Assembly (NCBI RefSeq): GCF_042610425.1
Contig: NZ_JBGJZM010000002.1
Coordinates: 496,001 to 560,000 of the forward strand
Source of the DNA: Ectobacillus sp042610425
GTDB lineage: Bacteria; Bacillota; Bacilli; Bacillales; Bacillaceae_G
Length of the DNA: 64,000 bases
Direction: 5' to 3'
Shown here: positions 15,829 to 25,797 of the stretch, one piece after another
How the letters are laid out: every line of letters begins with the position of its first letter
How positions within the stretch are numbered: position 1 is the first letter of the stretch
Notes under the pieces: model-generated
What the model was told of the DNA's origin: nothing
The model's database searches: none
What the model saw: the letters and a program-made list of their open reading frames with translations, nothing else
Position numbers and translations under genes: made by a program

Positions 15829-17127
15829 TTATGGTGCATTTTCTAAAGTCCAATTAATAGTGGTAGAATACGCACCATCTGTCCGAGCATCGAAAAGACC
15901 CGCAGAAGACATTTTAATTAATATTCCTTCATTTTCTCCCCACTGGACTGTTGTGTCTTGTCCTACTCCAGTAGTTCCTTCATAAATAAGTACCTGATCT
16001 TTTAAATAATTAACATTGTTACTGATTACATACACAAGAGCATTGGGGTCAAGTGTATACCCATTATTTGACGTCAAAGGTTGCGTTTCTTTCGCTTTTA
16101 TGACCCATTTAGACCCTTGTCCTCGTGTATCTCGAACAACAATCGACCAATTGGATATTTCCCTCAAAATTGTAACTTCCTGCGGTTTTATTGTTGTATT
16201 TTGAAATCGTATTTCACTTGGAACCGTAAATTCAAGAATTACTCCAATTACAGTTATTGAAGCTTTTCCACTTTCAATTCCTGCTACAGTCTGTGTTGCC
16301 GTAATCGTTGTCCCCGCATCTTGTGCTGGAATTGTAATACTGTAGGATCCTCCTGCATCTACTAGCCCTTGATAGTTCCCACCCGGAGTGATTATATTTA
16401 CTGTTGCTCCTGCTTCCCCTGTCCCTGATACCACTGTATCAACGTCACTCACGGTATTAATTGTTGGAGGTGGTGGTAATACATCCGTTCCCATTGTATA
16501 GAGAGAACCTTCACTTGCTAATACAGTTAAATCAATAAGTGCATCCTTCGCTGCTAATCCATAAAACTCCAGTTTTCCATCAGGACTTGGTGGTAATTTA
16601 GCAACGTCTAAAGCGCTTAGCTTAATCGTCAGCGTAACAGTAACTGTTGCGCCAAGGGAAAGATTGAGCCCAGCATTTCGTACACCGGTTACAGTTCCAT
16701 CGACAGCATTTAGTGTCAATAAACTGCCATCAATAGTATCGTTAGTTGAACCTAAAAGCCATGTCTCTTCAAAATCAATCCATGCATTTTGTTTAAAACG
16801 AGGATCATCCAAAATAAATCTCAATTCTTGCGGCAGTTGATAAACAAATCTTTCCGTGTTAAGTACGCCTAAATTTAGTAGTGGGCTTCCGGTGATTACC
16901 AAAGAAAGATTTCCAGTACTAGAATTATAGGAACCATTCAAAGTTTGGTTTTCTAAAATTCCAACATTAGCAACCGCCAAAGCTCGTTGATATCCCATAA
17001 TTGGAAATATTGTCCCATCTAATTTCGGGGTATTTAATACCATTGCAGGCGTGAGAACAATGATAATTACAAACGCAATCATAAGTAAGAGTTGTATCGC
17101 TTTTTTTATAAAGTAAAGTGTATGCAA
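15829..17127 (-). CDS. Larger WxL-type surface protein with an Ig-like module
   Basis: A 432-residue exported protein. A long hydrophobic N-terminus (about residues 8-30) acts as a signal. Residues about 55-215 form a lectin- or adhesin-like region, residues 220-295 a bacterial Ig-like module (VVSGTGEAGATVNI and GSYSITIPAQDAGTTI), and residues 300-432 a WxL-like domain (ISNWSIVVRDTR, then the C-terminal STTINWTLENAP). A TTG start with GGAGGGG upstream is likely. It leads the WxL operon and is probably its adhesin. Confidence 0.8.
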   Translation of the reverse strand: MHTLYFIKKAIQLLLMIAFVIIIVLTPAMVLNTPKLDGTIFPIMGYQRALAVANVGILENQTLNGSYNSSTGNLSLVITGSPLLNLGVLNTERFVYQLPQELRFILDDPRFKQNAWIDFEETWLLGSTNDTIDGSLLTLNAVDGTVTGVRNAGLNLSLGATVTVTLTIKLSALDVAKLPPSPDGKLEFYGLAAKDALIDLTVLASEGSLYTMGTDVLPPPPTINTVSDVDTVVSGTGEAGATVNIITPGGNYQGLVDAGGSYSITIPAQDAGTTITATQTVAGIESGKASITVIGVILEFTVPSEIRFQNTTIKPQEVTILREISNWSIVVRDTRGQGSKWVIKAKETQPLTSNNGYTLDPNALVYVISNNVNYLKDQVLIYEGTTGVGQDTTVQWGENEGILIKMSSAGLFDARTDGAYSTTINWTLENAP

Positions 17128-17356
17128 CTACACCCCTCCTTTATAAAGCAGATTAGATTATTAAGTACTAACAATCTACATATTAACTTTACACCTTTTT
17201 AATATTTTTGTAATATTACGACTGAAACTGTCATAATATTTTTAATATTATTTTAGAGATTCATTCATATTTTCGACAATATTTGCAGAATTTTGACTTC
17301 TTACTATATTTCTTTTTCTACTTAAAGACTCTGGTACTTATTCTAAAAGGAAATAA

Positions 17357-17382
17357 CCCTAGCTTCTCGAAAGAAGGTAGGG
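17357..17382 (-). terminator. Hairpin after the DUF3298 gene
   Basis: An 11-bp stem with one mismatch (17357-17367 with 17372-17382) and a CGAA loop is followed on the minus strand by TTATTTCC. A second, weaker hairpin sits at 17432-17456. Either could end the transcript that begins at the c-di-GMP riboswitch near 18400. Confidence 0.5.
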
Positions 17383-17582
17383 CATACTTGTACTGCATTT
17401 TACATATAATTCCTATTTTTTATACAGAGGTGGCTTTCCTCTCAAAAAGAAAGGCCTAGACGGAAAATTCCACTTCATAGGGCTTTTTAATCTAAGAATA
17501 TTCGTTCATCAAATGCCGAGTATCATAGTCTTCTGTTACTTTTGGATTGTAACTACCTTTAGCCGGCATGAGAGAAGGATGG

Positions 17583-18203
17583 TTAATGATTAATAGCCAT
17601 TCGTCCGAGGGGGCTATCCTCGTCAATGATGTCTTGTATATCAAATACCGAGATTGGAAACATTGGGAAACCAAAGACATATGGAGTAATTTCATATAGT
17701 TGAAAATAGATAACAAGCACTTTGTCTGCAATGTAAAATTCTTGATTGGTCCGAATGGCTGTGAAACTATTGAGAAGCTGGATATCACGTTGTTTGATTT
17801 GCGTATGAATTGAGAGTGAAAGTCTTTTGACATAATCACTTCCAAGCTTAAACAAGTCTTTCAGTTCACAAACCTTACCCTTTTTTAGGTCAAATGTTAA
17901 AGACTTTATATACGTCATACCATGGGCAGCATGGTGGTGATACGTATAATTGGAGAGTAATAGGCTTACTACCTGGCGTTGGTCGTTTTTGATTTCATAT
18001 AACCCTATCATTTCCTCCACTGTTTCCTTCATATTCCCAATTTGTTGATTGATGAGTTGCTGGGTTTGGCAGGCAATCGTCTGATTCATTGATTTTTCCA
18101 ATTCCTGATTCTGCATACCAATTACTTGGGGATAAAAGACTGTTTTATTCGGTCCGTTGCTGATTTTAACCGTCTTAATACTTACGGAGAATGAATTAGA
18201 CAT
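17583..18203 (-). CDS. DUF4163/DUF3298 domain protein under a c-di-GMP riboswitch
   Basis: A 206-residue protein resembling the DUF4163-DUF3298 pair seen in RsiV's extracellular part and in peptidoglycan-related proteins: an N-terminal VSIKTVKISNGPNKTVFYPQ, then YHHHAAHGMTYIKSLTFDLK and KVCELKDLFK. There is no signal peptide or membrane helix, so it may be cytoplasmic, which is unusual for this domain. The ATG has AAAGGATGG upstream. It is the only gene behind the riboswitch at 18342-18400 and lies after the pilus operon. Confidence 0.75.
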   Translation of the reverse strand: MSNSFSVSIKTVKISNGPNKTVFYPQVIGMQNQELEKSMNQTIACQTQQLINQQIGNMKETVEEMIGLYEIKNDQRQVVSLLLSNYTYHHHAAHGMTYIKSLTFDLKKGKVCELKDLFKLGSDYVKRLSLSIHTQIKQRDIQLLNSFTAIRTNQEFYIADKVLVIYFQLYEITPYVFGFPMFPISVFDIQDIIDEDSPLGRMAINH

Positions 18204-18324
18204 ACTTAACCATCCTTTAATATTTTATACTCATTGTATTCTTGAAAGAGGTAGGTGTATGCCAAGGGCAAAAGCGTGGAGTAATCCATAGGAAGGACCA
18301 ATAAGCTATTTAAACGAAAACGGT

Positions 18325-18343
18325 GGCCTCCATTTTATGAAGG
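18325..18343 (-). terminator. Expression-platform hairpin of the first c-di-GMP riboswitch
   Basis: In the minus-strand RNA CCUUCAU (18337-18343) can pair with AUGGAGG (18327-18333). A U-rich run (18312-18322) follows at a short distance. The hairpin uses bases at the 3' edge of the aptamer, so aptamer folding and this stem should exclude one another. Confidence 0.6.
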
Positions 18344-18400
18344 CTGCCAGTTCTTTAGGCTCGCAGCTTTGCGTCACCATCTTTCAATGGTTTTACCTTT
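18342..18400 (-). promoter_or_regulatory. Cyclic-di-GMP-I (GEMM) riboswitch upstream of the DUF3298 gene
   Basis: The minus-strand RNA has the GEMM-I layout: GGTAAAACCAT, a GAAA tetraloop closing the P2 stem ACCAU/AUGGU, the invariant core GACGCAAAGC, then a short P3 containing GCCUAAA, the tetraloop-receptor side. P3 is shorter than usual. The aptamer lies about 140 nt before the start codon. c-di-GMP binding should decide whether the overlapping hairpin forms. Confidence 0.8.
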
Positions 18401-18589
18401 TTCATTTGGCATAAAATTCACTCATACTTACATGTATTTTTGAAGAATAGGGGCAGGAACATTATTTTTTTTCATTACGTACCATGCACCGTCAGTAATT
18501 TGTCGGTCATTTCTCGTATCTAAAAAATGGATGCAAGAACACTCCCCCGCACCCTAAAAATCTATTTATATTAATTAGAGAAAATTTTC

Positions 18590-19510
18590 CTACTTATTAA
18601 ATTGATGAATAAGCTGGATAGCAACTGGACCAAGGATAACAATAAAGAGACTCGGAAAGATAAAAAACACTAAAGGGAACAAGATTTTGATAGGAGCCTT
18701 CATGGCAGTTTCTTCTGCTTTTTGACGTCTGCGGTCCCTGACATCCACAGTAAGAATGCGAAGCACCTGCACCATTCCGACACCTAGCTTCTCCGCTCGC
18801 AATACACTATTGATAAAGGAGGAAACTTCCTCTACATCCAAACGATCTCGTACGCCCATTAATGCTTCTTTGCGGGTTAGGCCCAGCCGCAATTCCTCAA
18901 GGCAGCGACGGAATTCCTTGGCGAGTACACCATCTTGTTTTCCGATTACTTTACTTAGCGCAGAATCAAAACCTAAGCCTGCTTCAAGACTTACCGATAA
19001 TAAATCAACGAAATCCGGTAATTCCTTCGACGCACGTTTTTTACGCTCTACCATTTTCATTTTTATGTAATAGCGCGGTAAAACAATACCAATCACTGAT
19101 CCTATGAATGGAAAAATAATTAATGACGTACCTTGAAAGCCTAGTAATAATCCATAAAAAAGGAGTACAAGAGGCATTCCAATCAGAAAAGCCAACTGAA
19201 CCATTCGATAATCGGCTGATTTCATGTGAAAAGGATTACCTGCTTGAACTAATTGCTTATCCAGCTTTTCTGCTTGTTTGCTTGGCAATCGTTTGGACAA
19301 ACTTTTTTTTGCTTCCATCCAGAGAGGCAAGAAAACACGGTGTCGAAAGGATTCCTTATTCCTTTTCTCTTCGAGATCTGCATGATTTGTTTCATTCTCA
19401 CCTAGTAAATGCTCCATTCGATGCTTTACTTGATTCTTTTTGTCCATTGGAATGAACAGCACTCCAAATACAAAGAAGAAAATGGCGAAAAAAAAGGCTG
19501 TATATAGCAT
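18590..19510 (-). CDS. tadC: Tad pilus inner-membrane platform protein TadC
   Basis: A 306-residue T2SF-family protein with N-terminal, central (about 105-150) and C-terminal membrane segments. The cytoplasmic T2SF domain (about 160-280) reads ELPDFVDLLSVSLEAGLGFDSAL and EEVSSFINSVLRAEKLGVGM. It pairs with TadB to form the platform that the TadA ATPase works on. GAGGTG lies 7 bases before the ATG. It is the last gene of the pilus operon, 4 bp after tadB. Confidence 0.92.
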   Translation of the reverse strand: MLYTAFFFAIFFFVFGVLFIPMDKKNQVKHRMEHLLGENETNHADLEEKRNKESFRHRVFLPLWMEAKKSLSKRLPSKQAEKLDKQLVQAGNPFHMKSADYRMVQLAFLIGMPLVLLFYGLLLGFQGTSLIIFPFIGSVIGIVLPRYYIKMKMVERKKRASKELPDFVDLLSVSLEAGLGFDSALSKVIGKQDGVLAKEFRRCLEELRLGLTRKEALMGVRDRLDVEEVSSFINSVLRAEKLGVGMVQVLRILTVDVRDRRRQKAEETAMKAPIKILFPLVFFIFPSLFIVILGPVAIQLIHQFNK

Positions 19511-19514
19511 ATTA

Positions 19515-20507
19515 CTACACCTCTATTTTAATAATCTTTTGAATCAGCAAAAATCCTAATATACCCGATCCAAGTGCAGCAGACAATAGCACGATGCCAA
19601 TCTTATCTGTAAAAAATAGTCCGATATAAGAAGGCTGGATCATATATAATAATGTACCTAAGGCAAATGGAAGGATTCCAATCACAACCCCCGACATCCT
19701 ACCTTGAGCAGTGAGTGTCTTAATTTGAGCTTGGATTTTTTGTCTTTCTCGAATCGTATCAACTATAATGCTCAAAACGGTTGCCAAATTCCCGCCAACC
19801 TGTCTTTGTATCAAAATTGCCTGGATCATTATATCCAGATCCTTGCTGGGCACTCTTTCATATAAATGATGAAGAGTATCTTCCATACCAATTCCATATT
19901 GCATTTCTTTAAGTACGATTTCCATTTCTTTATTCATCGGATAAGAAGATTCCTCTGCTACAGATTTTAATGCTTGATTAAAACTATAACCTGCTCGCAT
20001 CGAACTAATAATCGTTGTAATCATATCCTGCAGCTGATCATTAAATTTACGAATCCGTTTGTTTCTTTTAAAACTCAATAATAACTTTGGATACAAGAAC
20101 CCTGCAGTAAACCCAATCGCTACAACCAATAGCTGGCCCGTGATTAAATAAAGAATTCCGCCGAAAATGATTCCAAAAAGCCAACGAAATACTACATATT
20201 CCCCTGACGACCAACTAGCCCCGGCACTTTCGAGCAGCTGCTCTACTTTTACATTGGTTTTCCTTTTATTCATTAGCTTTTTCATTCGATTGTTGTACAT
20301 TTTTATCATGTTCTTTATGCTAATGATTTTCTGCTTTTTCCCTTGCTTCACGTCTAGTTTTTCTGGTTGAGGATCCTCGATTAAATAAAAATGCAAACGT
20401 TTTTCCAATTGTTTGTTTTTTTGTGCAAATAGCTGAAGTAAGAAGAAAAAATGGAAGAAAACAAGCAATGAAAATAATAGAAAATAGTATATATTTATGG
20501 TAAACAC
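19515..20507 (-). CDS. tadB: Tad pilus inner-membrane platform protein TadB
   Basis: About 330 residues, T2SF family. It has an N-terminal membrane helix, a basic cytoplasmic stretch, a membrane pair near 110-150, then the T2SF domain (QLQDMITTIISSMRAGYSFNQAL and DIMIQAILIQRQVGGNL) and two C-terminal helices. A GTG at 20507 has GGAGGG 9 bases upstream; the ATG at 20516 overlaps tadA's stop and touches the site. It partners TadC. Confidence 0.92.
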   Translation of the reverse strand: MFTINIYYFLLFSLLVFFHFFFLLQLFAQKNKQLEKRLHFYLIEDPQPEKLDVKQGKKQKIISIKNMIKMYNNRMKKLMNKRKTNVKVEQLLESAGASWSSGEYVVFRWLFGIIFGGILYLITGQLLVVAIGFTAGFLYPKLLLSFKRNKRIRKFNDQLQDMITTIISSMRAGYSFNQALKSVAEESSYPMNKEMEIVLKEMQYGIGMEDTLHHLYERVPSKDLDIMIQAILIQRQVGGNLATVLSIIVDTIRERQKIQAQIKTLTAQGRMSGVVIGILPFALGTLLYMIQPSYIGLFFTDKIGIVLLSAALGSGILGFLLIQKIIKIEV

Positions 20508-20512
20508 GCAAA

Positions 20513-22114
<1,602 letters not shown>

Positions 22115-22116
22115 TC

Positions 22117-22947
22117 CTACTCTCTCCTTTTTTGCCTATTTGCTGATAGCATCTTTTCCAGTATTGTCTTTTTTTTTGGCATTGCCATTGGCTCATTCGA
22201 ATCTAGATGCTCAGCAACTTTAAATATTGCTTTGGAAAGATCACAGCTTGGTTGATTAATAACAAAAGGAATTCCAAGATTTAACGATTTTGAAGCTACC
22301 TGAAAATTATTTGGAATAAAGTAGAGATGTTCAATTTGTAAAATTTGCGGTACTTGGTCTGCTTGAATGACACTTTCCATTGTAGATCGATTTAAAACGA
22401 CTTTAACCTTTTCATGCATTTCCAAAGTTTGAAGGATTTGCAGCATTCGTTTCGTGTTTTTAATAGAAATTAGTTCCAGTGTCGTTAAGAGAAGGATTAC
22501 ATCTGCTTTTTCGATTAACGTGAGCGTTTGGTCATTTATTCCGACCCCAGTATCGACAATAAGATAGTGATAATCCTCTAGAATGAATTGCGATACTTTG
22601 TCGATAATTTCCGGCGTAATTAAATCAGCCAATTCCGGTCTTTTCGGGGCTGACAAAACACGGACACCACTTGTATGTTTGTACATATAATTATTTAAAC
22701 TGAACGAATCTAATATCTCCATCCTTTCAGCAACATCACTGATAGAAAAGGAAGATTCAAGATCCATGGCTACATTTACATCTCCGAATTGGAAGTCACC
22801 GTCCATTAATGCAATCTGCAACTTTTTTTTGTATAAAGCAATCGCGAGATTAACAGCTAAAGTTGTTTTACCCACTCCGCCTTTTGCACTGCAAATGACA
22901 ACCATTTTTCCTTTCCGGCTTTGTTTCTGTATACCCGGAGCTACCAT
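22117..22947 (-). CDS. tadZ: Tad pilus localisation ATPase TadZ (CpaE-like, MinD/ParA fold)
   Basis: A 276-residue deviant Walker ATPase: KMVVICSAKGGVGKTTLAVNLA near residue 14, a MDGDFQFGDVNVAMDL switch region, and DYHYLIVDTGVGINDQTL with the second switch. It lacks the N-terminal receiver-like domain of classical CpaE. TadZ proteins place the pilus machine in the cell. Its ATG directly follows the cpaB stop codon, with GGAGGGG in the end of cpaB as its ribosome site. Confidence 0.85.
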   Translation of the reverse strand: MVAPGIQKQSRKGKMVVICSAKGGVGKTTLAVNLAIALYKKKLQIALMDGDFQFGDVNVAMDLESSFSISDVAERMEILDSFSLNNYMYKHTSGVRVLSAPKRPELADLITPEIIDKVSQFILEDYHYLIVDTGVGINDQTLTLIEKADVILLLTTLELISIKNTKRMLQILQTLEMHEKVKVVLNRSTMESVIQADQVPQILQIEHLYFIPNNFQVASKSLNLGIPFVINQPSCDLSKAIFKVAEHLDSNEPMAMPKKKTILEKMLSANRQKRRE

Positions 22948-23619
22948 TTACGACCCCTCCACTTTTGTTTCAGCAGTTTTCATCTTGCTATGTAAAACAT
23001 AATTAAGAACCCCTTTTCTTGCAGCTTTAATCAAATTTACTGCGTCCTTCTGCTGAACCTCAACTGTTATTGAATCATACTCGACGGATGCATCTGTTGT
23101 TTTCATTTGTTTTCCAACTGCCAAAACCCTTACATTTTCCTGTAAAACCATTGTATCAGCACGCTTTGTAGTATCTCCATCCAAGGAAGGTCCTGTATAA
23201 ACAATATCAATCGTATCTTCAGGCTTAATCATATTTGCAACTGTTTCTATTTTCCCTCCTGGAATGGTTACTGCCCGATCATCGCTTTTAAGCTTCCCTG
23301 CTATTGTAGTGGCTGCCTCTAATGATTGAAGATGGTGTTTTAAAATCACTTCATCTGTTGCAATATCGTCTGCTGAATATTGTCCAATGATACCTGAGGC
23401 GTCCTGAACTGCATCGGCATTAACACTCTTTGCAGGGATATTTATTTTCTTCAGCATTTTGGCTGTAATTTGCTGATCCTTTTTAATAGGTACAGCTGCT
23501 GCGACAACAGATTTCATCTGGCCGGACTGCTGTGATAATTGATTCGTATATTGATAAAAAAGAAGTGTTGCCAACCCAGCCATGACGATTGAAATCAAAA
23601 ATATTGTCTTTTTTTTCAT
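22948..23619 (-). CDS. cpaB: Tad pilus protein CpaB/RcpC (SAF domain)
   Basis: A 223-residue protein with an N-terminal membrane anchor (IFLISIVMAGLATLLFY). A SAF-type beta-clip domain follows (AAVPIKKDQQITAKMLKKINIP and DEVILKHHL), then the RcpC family region with DRAVTIPGG and PEDTIDIVYT. In diderms it works with the secretin; in Gram-positives it probably guides the fibre through the wall. AGGAGA precedes the ATG. Confidence 0.9.
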   Translation of the reverse strand: MKKKTIFLISIVMAGLATLLFYQYTNQLSQQSGQMKSVVAAAVPIKKDQQITAKMLKKINIPAKSVNADAVQDASGIIGQYSADDIATDEVILKHHLQSLEAATTIAGKLKSDDRAVTIPGGKIETVANMIKPEDTIDIVYTGPSLDGDTTKRADTMVLQENVRVLAVGKQMKTTDASVEYDSITVEVQQKDAVNLIKAARKGVLNYVLHSKMKTAETKVEGS

Positions 23620-23630
23620 CTAACATTCTC

Positions 23631-24575
23631 CTATTCCACTAGCCGGGCCATATATGCTCCTCTGTTTAGACTTCCAGCTTCATATGTTCCGATATCGACG
23701 CGTTCAATAAATTCTCCATTAATAGATGTATCCTTGGAGCTCATTGGATCTAGTAAATAAAAAAAGGCAAACCCGGTTACGGTGATACTATCTATTACTT
23801 GACCATTTGAACTATTTGTTTTATAGACAATAACAGGAACGATTCGATCACAATTTCGAACCGTAATATCCCCACTGGGATTCGGGCATTTATTGATACG
23901 ATAATTGACGCTATCCTGTGTTTCACCTGCGATATTTCCTGTTTGCGTAGGCACAACATCACCGACTGAAACAATCTTGTCATAGCCGTATTTTAATGTA
24001 TCTCCATAAGTACGCGCACCAGGACCTGCCAGTGCTAAAATTCCAAAATTCCCGGTCGACGAATCTCCTGCACCAACTTTAAGTGAAACGGTTTGACCAT
24101 ATGTAATTGCTGTGGATTCGTCAATACCCAGAGGGATAACACCAAGTAATCTACCAATTGGATCAAGCTTTGCCGTGGCACTTTCTTGCACCGTCATGCT
24201 ATTAAAGCCTAAAATTTTAGCAAATAGTAAAGGTACTGCTTTTTTTAATGAAACCCGAACTTGCTGGTCCATTGTAATTTGGAGATTTTGTAAGCTAGAT
24301 TGTTCTTGATAAGACGATAGAATGGTACCTACGACATCTTGTACTCGTGCAGGATCCCCATTAGGCAGCTCTTGGGCACCGGACAATGCAGCGGTCGTTG
24401 CTATTTTTTTCAAGTCACTCTTTTCCTTGTAAACCATACCAATATCGACAACAAGTCCAACCATGCCAAAGATCAATACCATCGAAAATGCAAAAAGGAC
24501 GATTATATTTCCTTTTTCACTTCGCAATAAAGAAATGGTTCCTTTTTTTATTGTTGCTAAGTCCCTTTGATCCAT
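23631..24575 (-). CDS. tadG: TadG-like minor pilus protein (Tad domain)
   Basis: A 314-residue protein with an N-terminal Tad/TadG segment: SEKGNIIVLFAFSMVLIFGMVGLVVDIG, a membrane helix followed by KSDLKKIATTAALSGAQELP. The extracytoplasmic remainder is beta-rich and includes CPNPSGDITVRNCDRI with two cysteines that may form a disulphide. It probably primes or anchors the pilus. AAGGAGG lies ahead of the ATG, 19 bp after tadE. Confidence 0.85.
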   Translation of the reverse strand: MDQRDLATIKKGTISLLRSEKGNIIVLFAFSMVLIFGMVGLVVDIGMVYKEKSDLKKIATTAALSGAQELPNGDPARVQDVVGTILSSYQEQSSLQNLQITMDQQVRVSLKKAVPLLFAKILGFNSMTVQESATAKLDPIGRLLGVIPLGIDESTAITYGQTVSLKVGAGDSSTGNFGILALAGPGARTYGDTLKYGYDKIVSVGDVVPTQTGNIAGETQDSVNYRINKCPNPSGDITVRNCDRIVPVIVYKTNSSNGQVIDSITVTGFAFFYLLDPMSSKDTSINGEFIERVDIGTYEAGSLNRGAYMARLVE

Positions 24576-24594
24576 CTTCTTTTCCTCCTTATTT

Positions 24595-25044
24595 TTAATC
24601 TACACGTATTGTGGATTGTGTCTGAAGGTTGTAAGGAGATAGAAATTGGTCAAATACCGGCGTGATGTCAGCCATCGGATAAGATAAAGTAACTGTCGTA
24701 TAGCTCCCGGATATACGTGAAGCTTGATCAGGAGTAATAGTAATTCTAATATTGGCCGGATGACGTACTGTCGATTGATTTTGTACATATTGAATGATGT
24801 CGGCATCCGTTTTGCCGAGGCCTGCCAGGCGGGAGGCTTCTTGTGCAGTCATGTTTAAGCTCAAATAAGTAAAGAGCACAAAGCCAAGATTAATCATACC
24901 AACCAGCATTAGTAAAAAGATGGGAACAATAAGTGCAAATTCCACAAGTGACTGCCCATGCTCCTGCTTGGCAAGCTTTACAAATTTTTTACCATAACAC
25001 CACTCTCCCTTCGAGGAAAAAGGCGAAAATGGCACCTGCTGCAA
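24595..25044 (-). CDS. tadE: TadE-like pseudopilin (start uncertain)
   Basis: The core protein is typical TadE: KQEHGQSLVEFALIVPIFLL with the processing Gly-Gln-Ser and helix, then a small extracytoplasmic domain of about 95 residues. The only in-frame starts are TTG (25044) or GTG (25035), both deep inside tadV. An ATG that overlaps tadV's stop and has a GGGAGAG site (ATG at 24990-24992) is one frame off, over a run of six A. One extra A would give the expected start MVKKFVKLAKQ. See findings. Confidence 0.75.
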   Translation of the reverse strand: MQQVPFSPFSSKGEWCYGKKFVKLAKQEHGQSLVEFALIVPIFLLMLVGMINLGFVLFTYLSLNMTAQEASRLAGLGKTDADIIQYVQNQSTVRHPANIRITITPDQASRISGSYTTVTLSYPMADITPVFDQFLSPYNLQTQSTIRVD

Positions 25045-25492
25045 TGGCCACCCCGTAAGGATATGTGACTTGTCTATTAAACAGGTACGACATTTGTTGC
25101 TTGTTTTTTATCCCGTACAGAAAGAGCGTAACTTTTTTTAACATCCCTTTTCCAACTGCAATGATGATTAGCGCAATGAGTCCTCCGATGACTCCCATAT
25201 AAATCCCGGTATAAATTACAAATACCCATCCTTTAAAAGCCCCTACTAATGCAAGAAGTTTTACATCTCCTGCTCCTATCCCGCCCAGAAAAAAAGGAAC
25301 GATCAATAATCCTAACCCTGTAAAAAACCCAATAAGGGAAACGTACAATCCTTCTACACCGTTAAAAATGAGGTGAGTAAAAATAGCGACTAGCAGGACA
25401 GGGTAAATAACCCTATTGTATATTTTTCTGCTTTTAAGATCTGTATACACCGATATCACAAGCGTCATGATTAATAGTAGATTAAGGAACAT
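24989..25492 (-). CDS. tadV: Tad prepilin peptidase TadV (CpaA, A24 family)
   Basis: A 168-residue polytopic aspartic peptidase that cleaves the Flp pilin leader. Both catalytic aspartates are present: SVYTDLKSRKIYN near residue 17 and GGIGAGDVKLLALVGAFKGW near residue 74. It has six hydrophobic segments. The second ATG (25492) has the better AGGAGA spacing. It lies downstream of the pilin gene and its terminator. Confidence 0.92.
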   Translation of the reverse strand: MFLNLLLIMTLVISVYTDLKSRKIYNRVIYPVLLVAIFTHLIFNGVEGLYVSLIGFFTGLGLLIVPFFLGGIGAGDVKLLALVGAFKGWVFVIYTGIYMGVIGGLIALIIIAVGKGMLKKVTLFLYGIKNKQQMSYLFNRQVTYPYGVAIAAGAIFAFFLEGRVVLW

Positions 25493-25532
25493 ATACATAT
25501 CTCCTATGTTAAAAAATGGACTTTTTTAAAAT

Positions 25533-25559
25533 AGCTCTGCAACAACATGTCGCAGAGCT
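25533..25559 (-). terminator. Intercistronic terminator after the pilin gene
   Basis: On the minus strand AGCTCTGC pairs with GCAGAGCT (25552-25559 with 25533-25540) across an 11-nt loop, followed by ATTTTAAAAAAG. It lies about 50 bp past the flp stop and before tadV. It probably stops most transcripts, so the pilin is made in excess of the machine. Confidence 0.75.
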
Positions 25560-25610
25560 TTTATCATATCTATCTAATTCGGTACTATTTTTCAATTAAA
25601 GAAACATTCA

Positions 25611-25778
25611 TTAAGGATTTACTTGACTATTTACATTTTCAAACAATTTAGTAATTTTTGGACCAAATACGAGTAATACTGTTACTACTCCCGCTGCAAT
25701 CAAGCCTAAAATTAATCCATACTCGGTCATACCTTGTCCTTCTTCTTCTAAAAATAACTCTTTTAACTTTTTCATCAT
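25611..25778 (-). CDS. flp: Flp-type major pilin
   Basis: A 55-residue prepilin: basic leader MMKKLKELFLEEE, then GQGMTEYGLILGLIAAGVV. The G-Q-G-M-T-E-Y-G pattern is the Flp processing site, with the conserved Glu and Tyr after the cut, followed by the hydrophobic helix and a short tail ending NSQVNP. The TadV peptidase should cut before Gln/Gly. GGGGG lies 8 bases before the first ATG. The gene is short enough to be missed by automatic callers. Confidence 0.93.
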   Translation of the reverse strand: MMKKLKELFLEEEGQGMTEYGLILGLIAAGVVTVLLVFGPKITKLFENVNSQVNP

Positions 25779-25797
25779 GTTTACTTCCCCCTTACTT

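Noticed and set aside
17492..17845. 117-codon minus-strand frame overlapping the DUF3298 gene.
   Set aside because: It overlaps a recognised gene in another frame and has no domain or convincing start.
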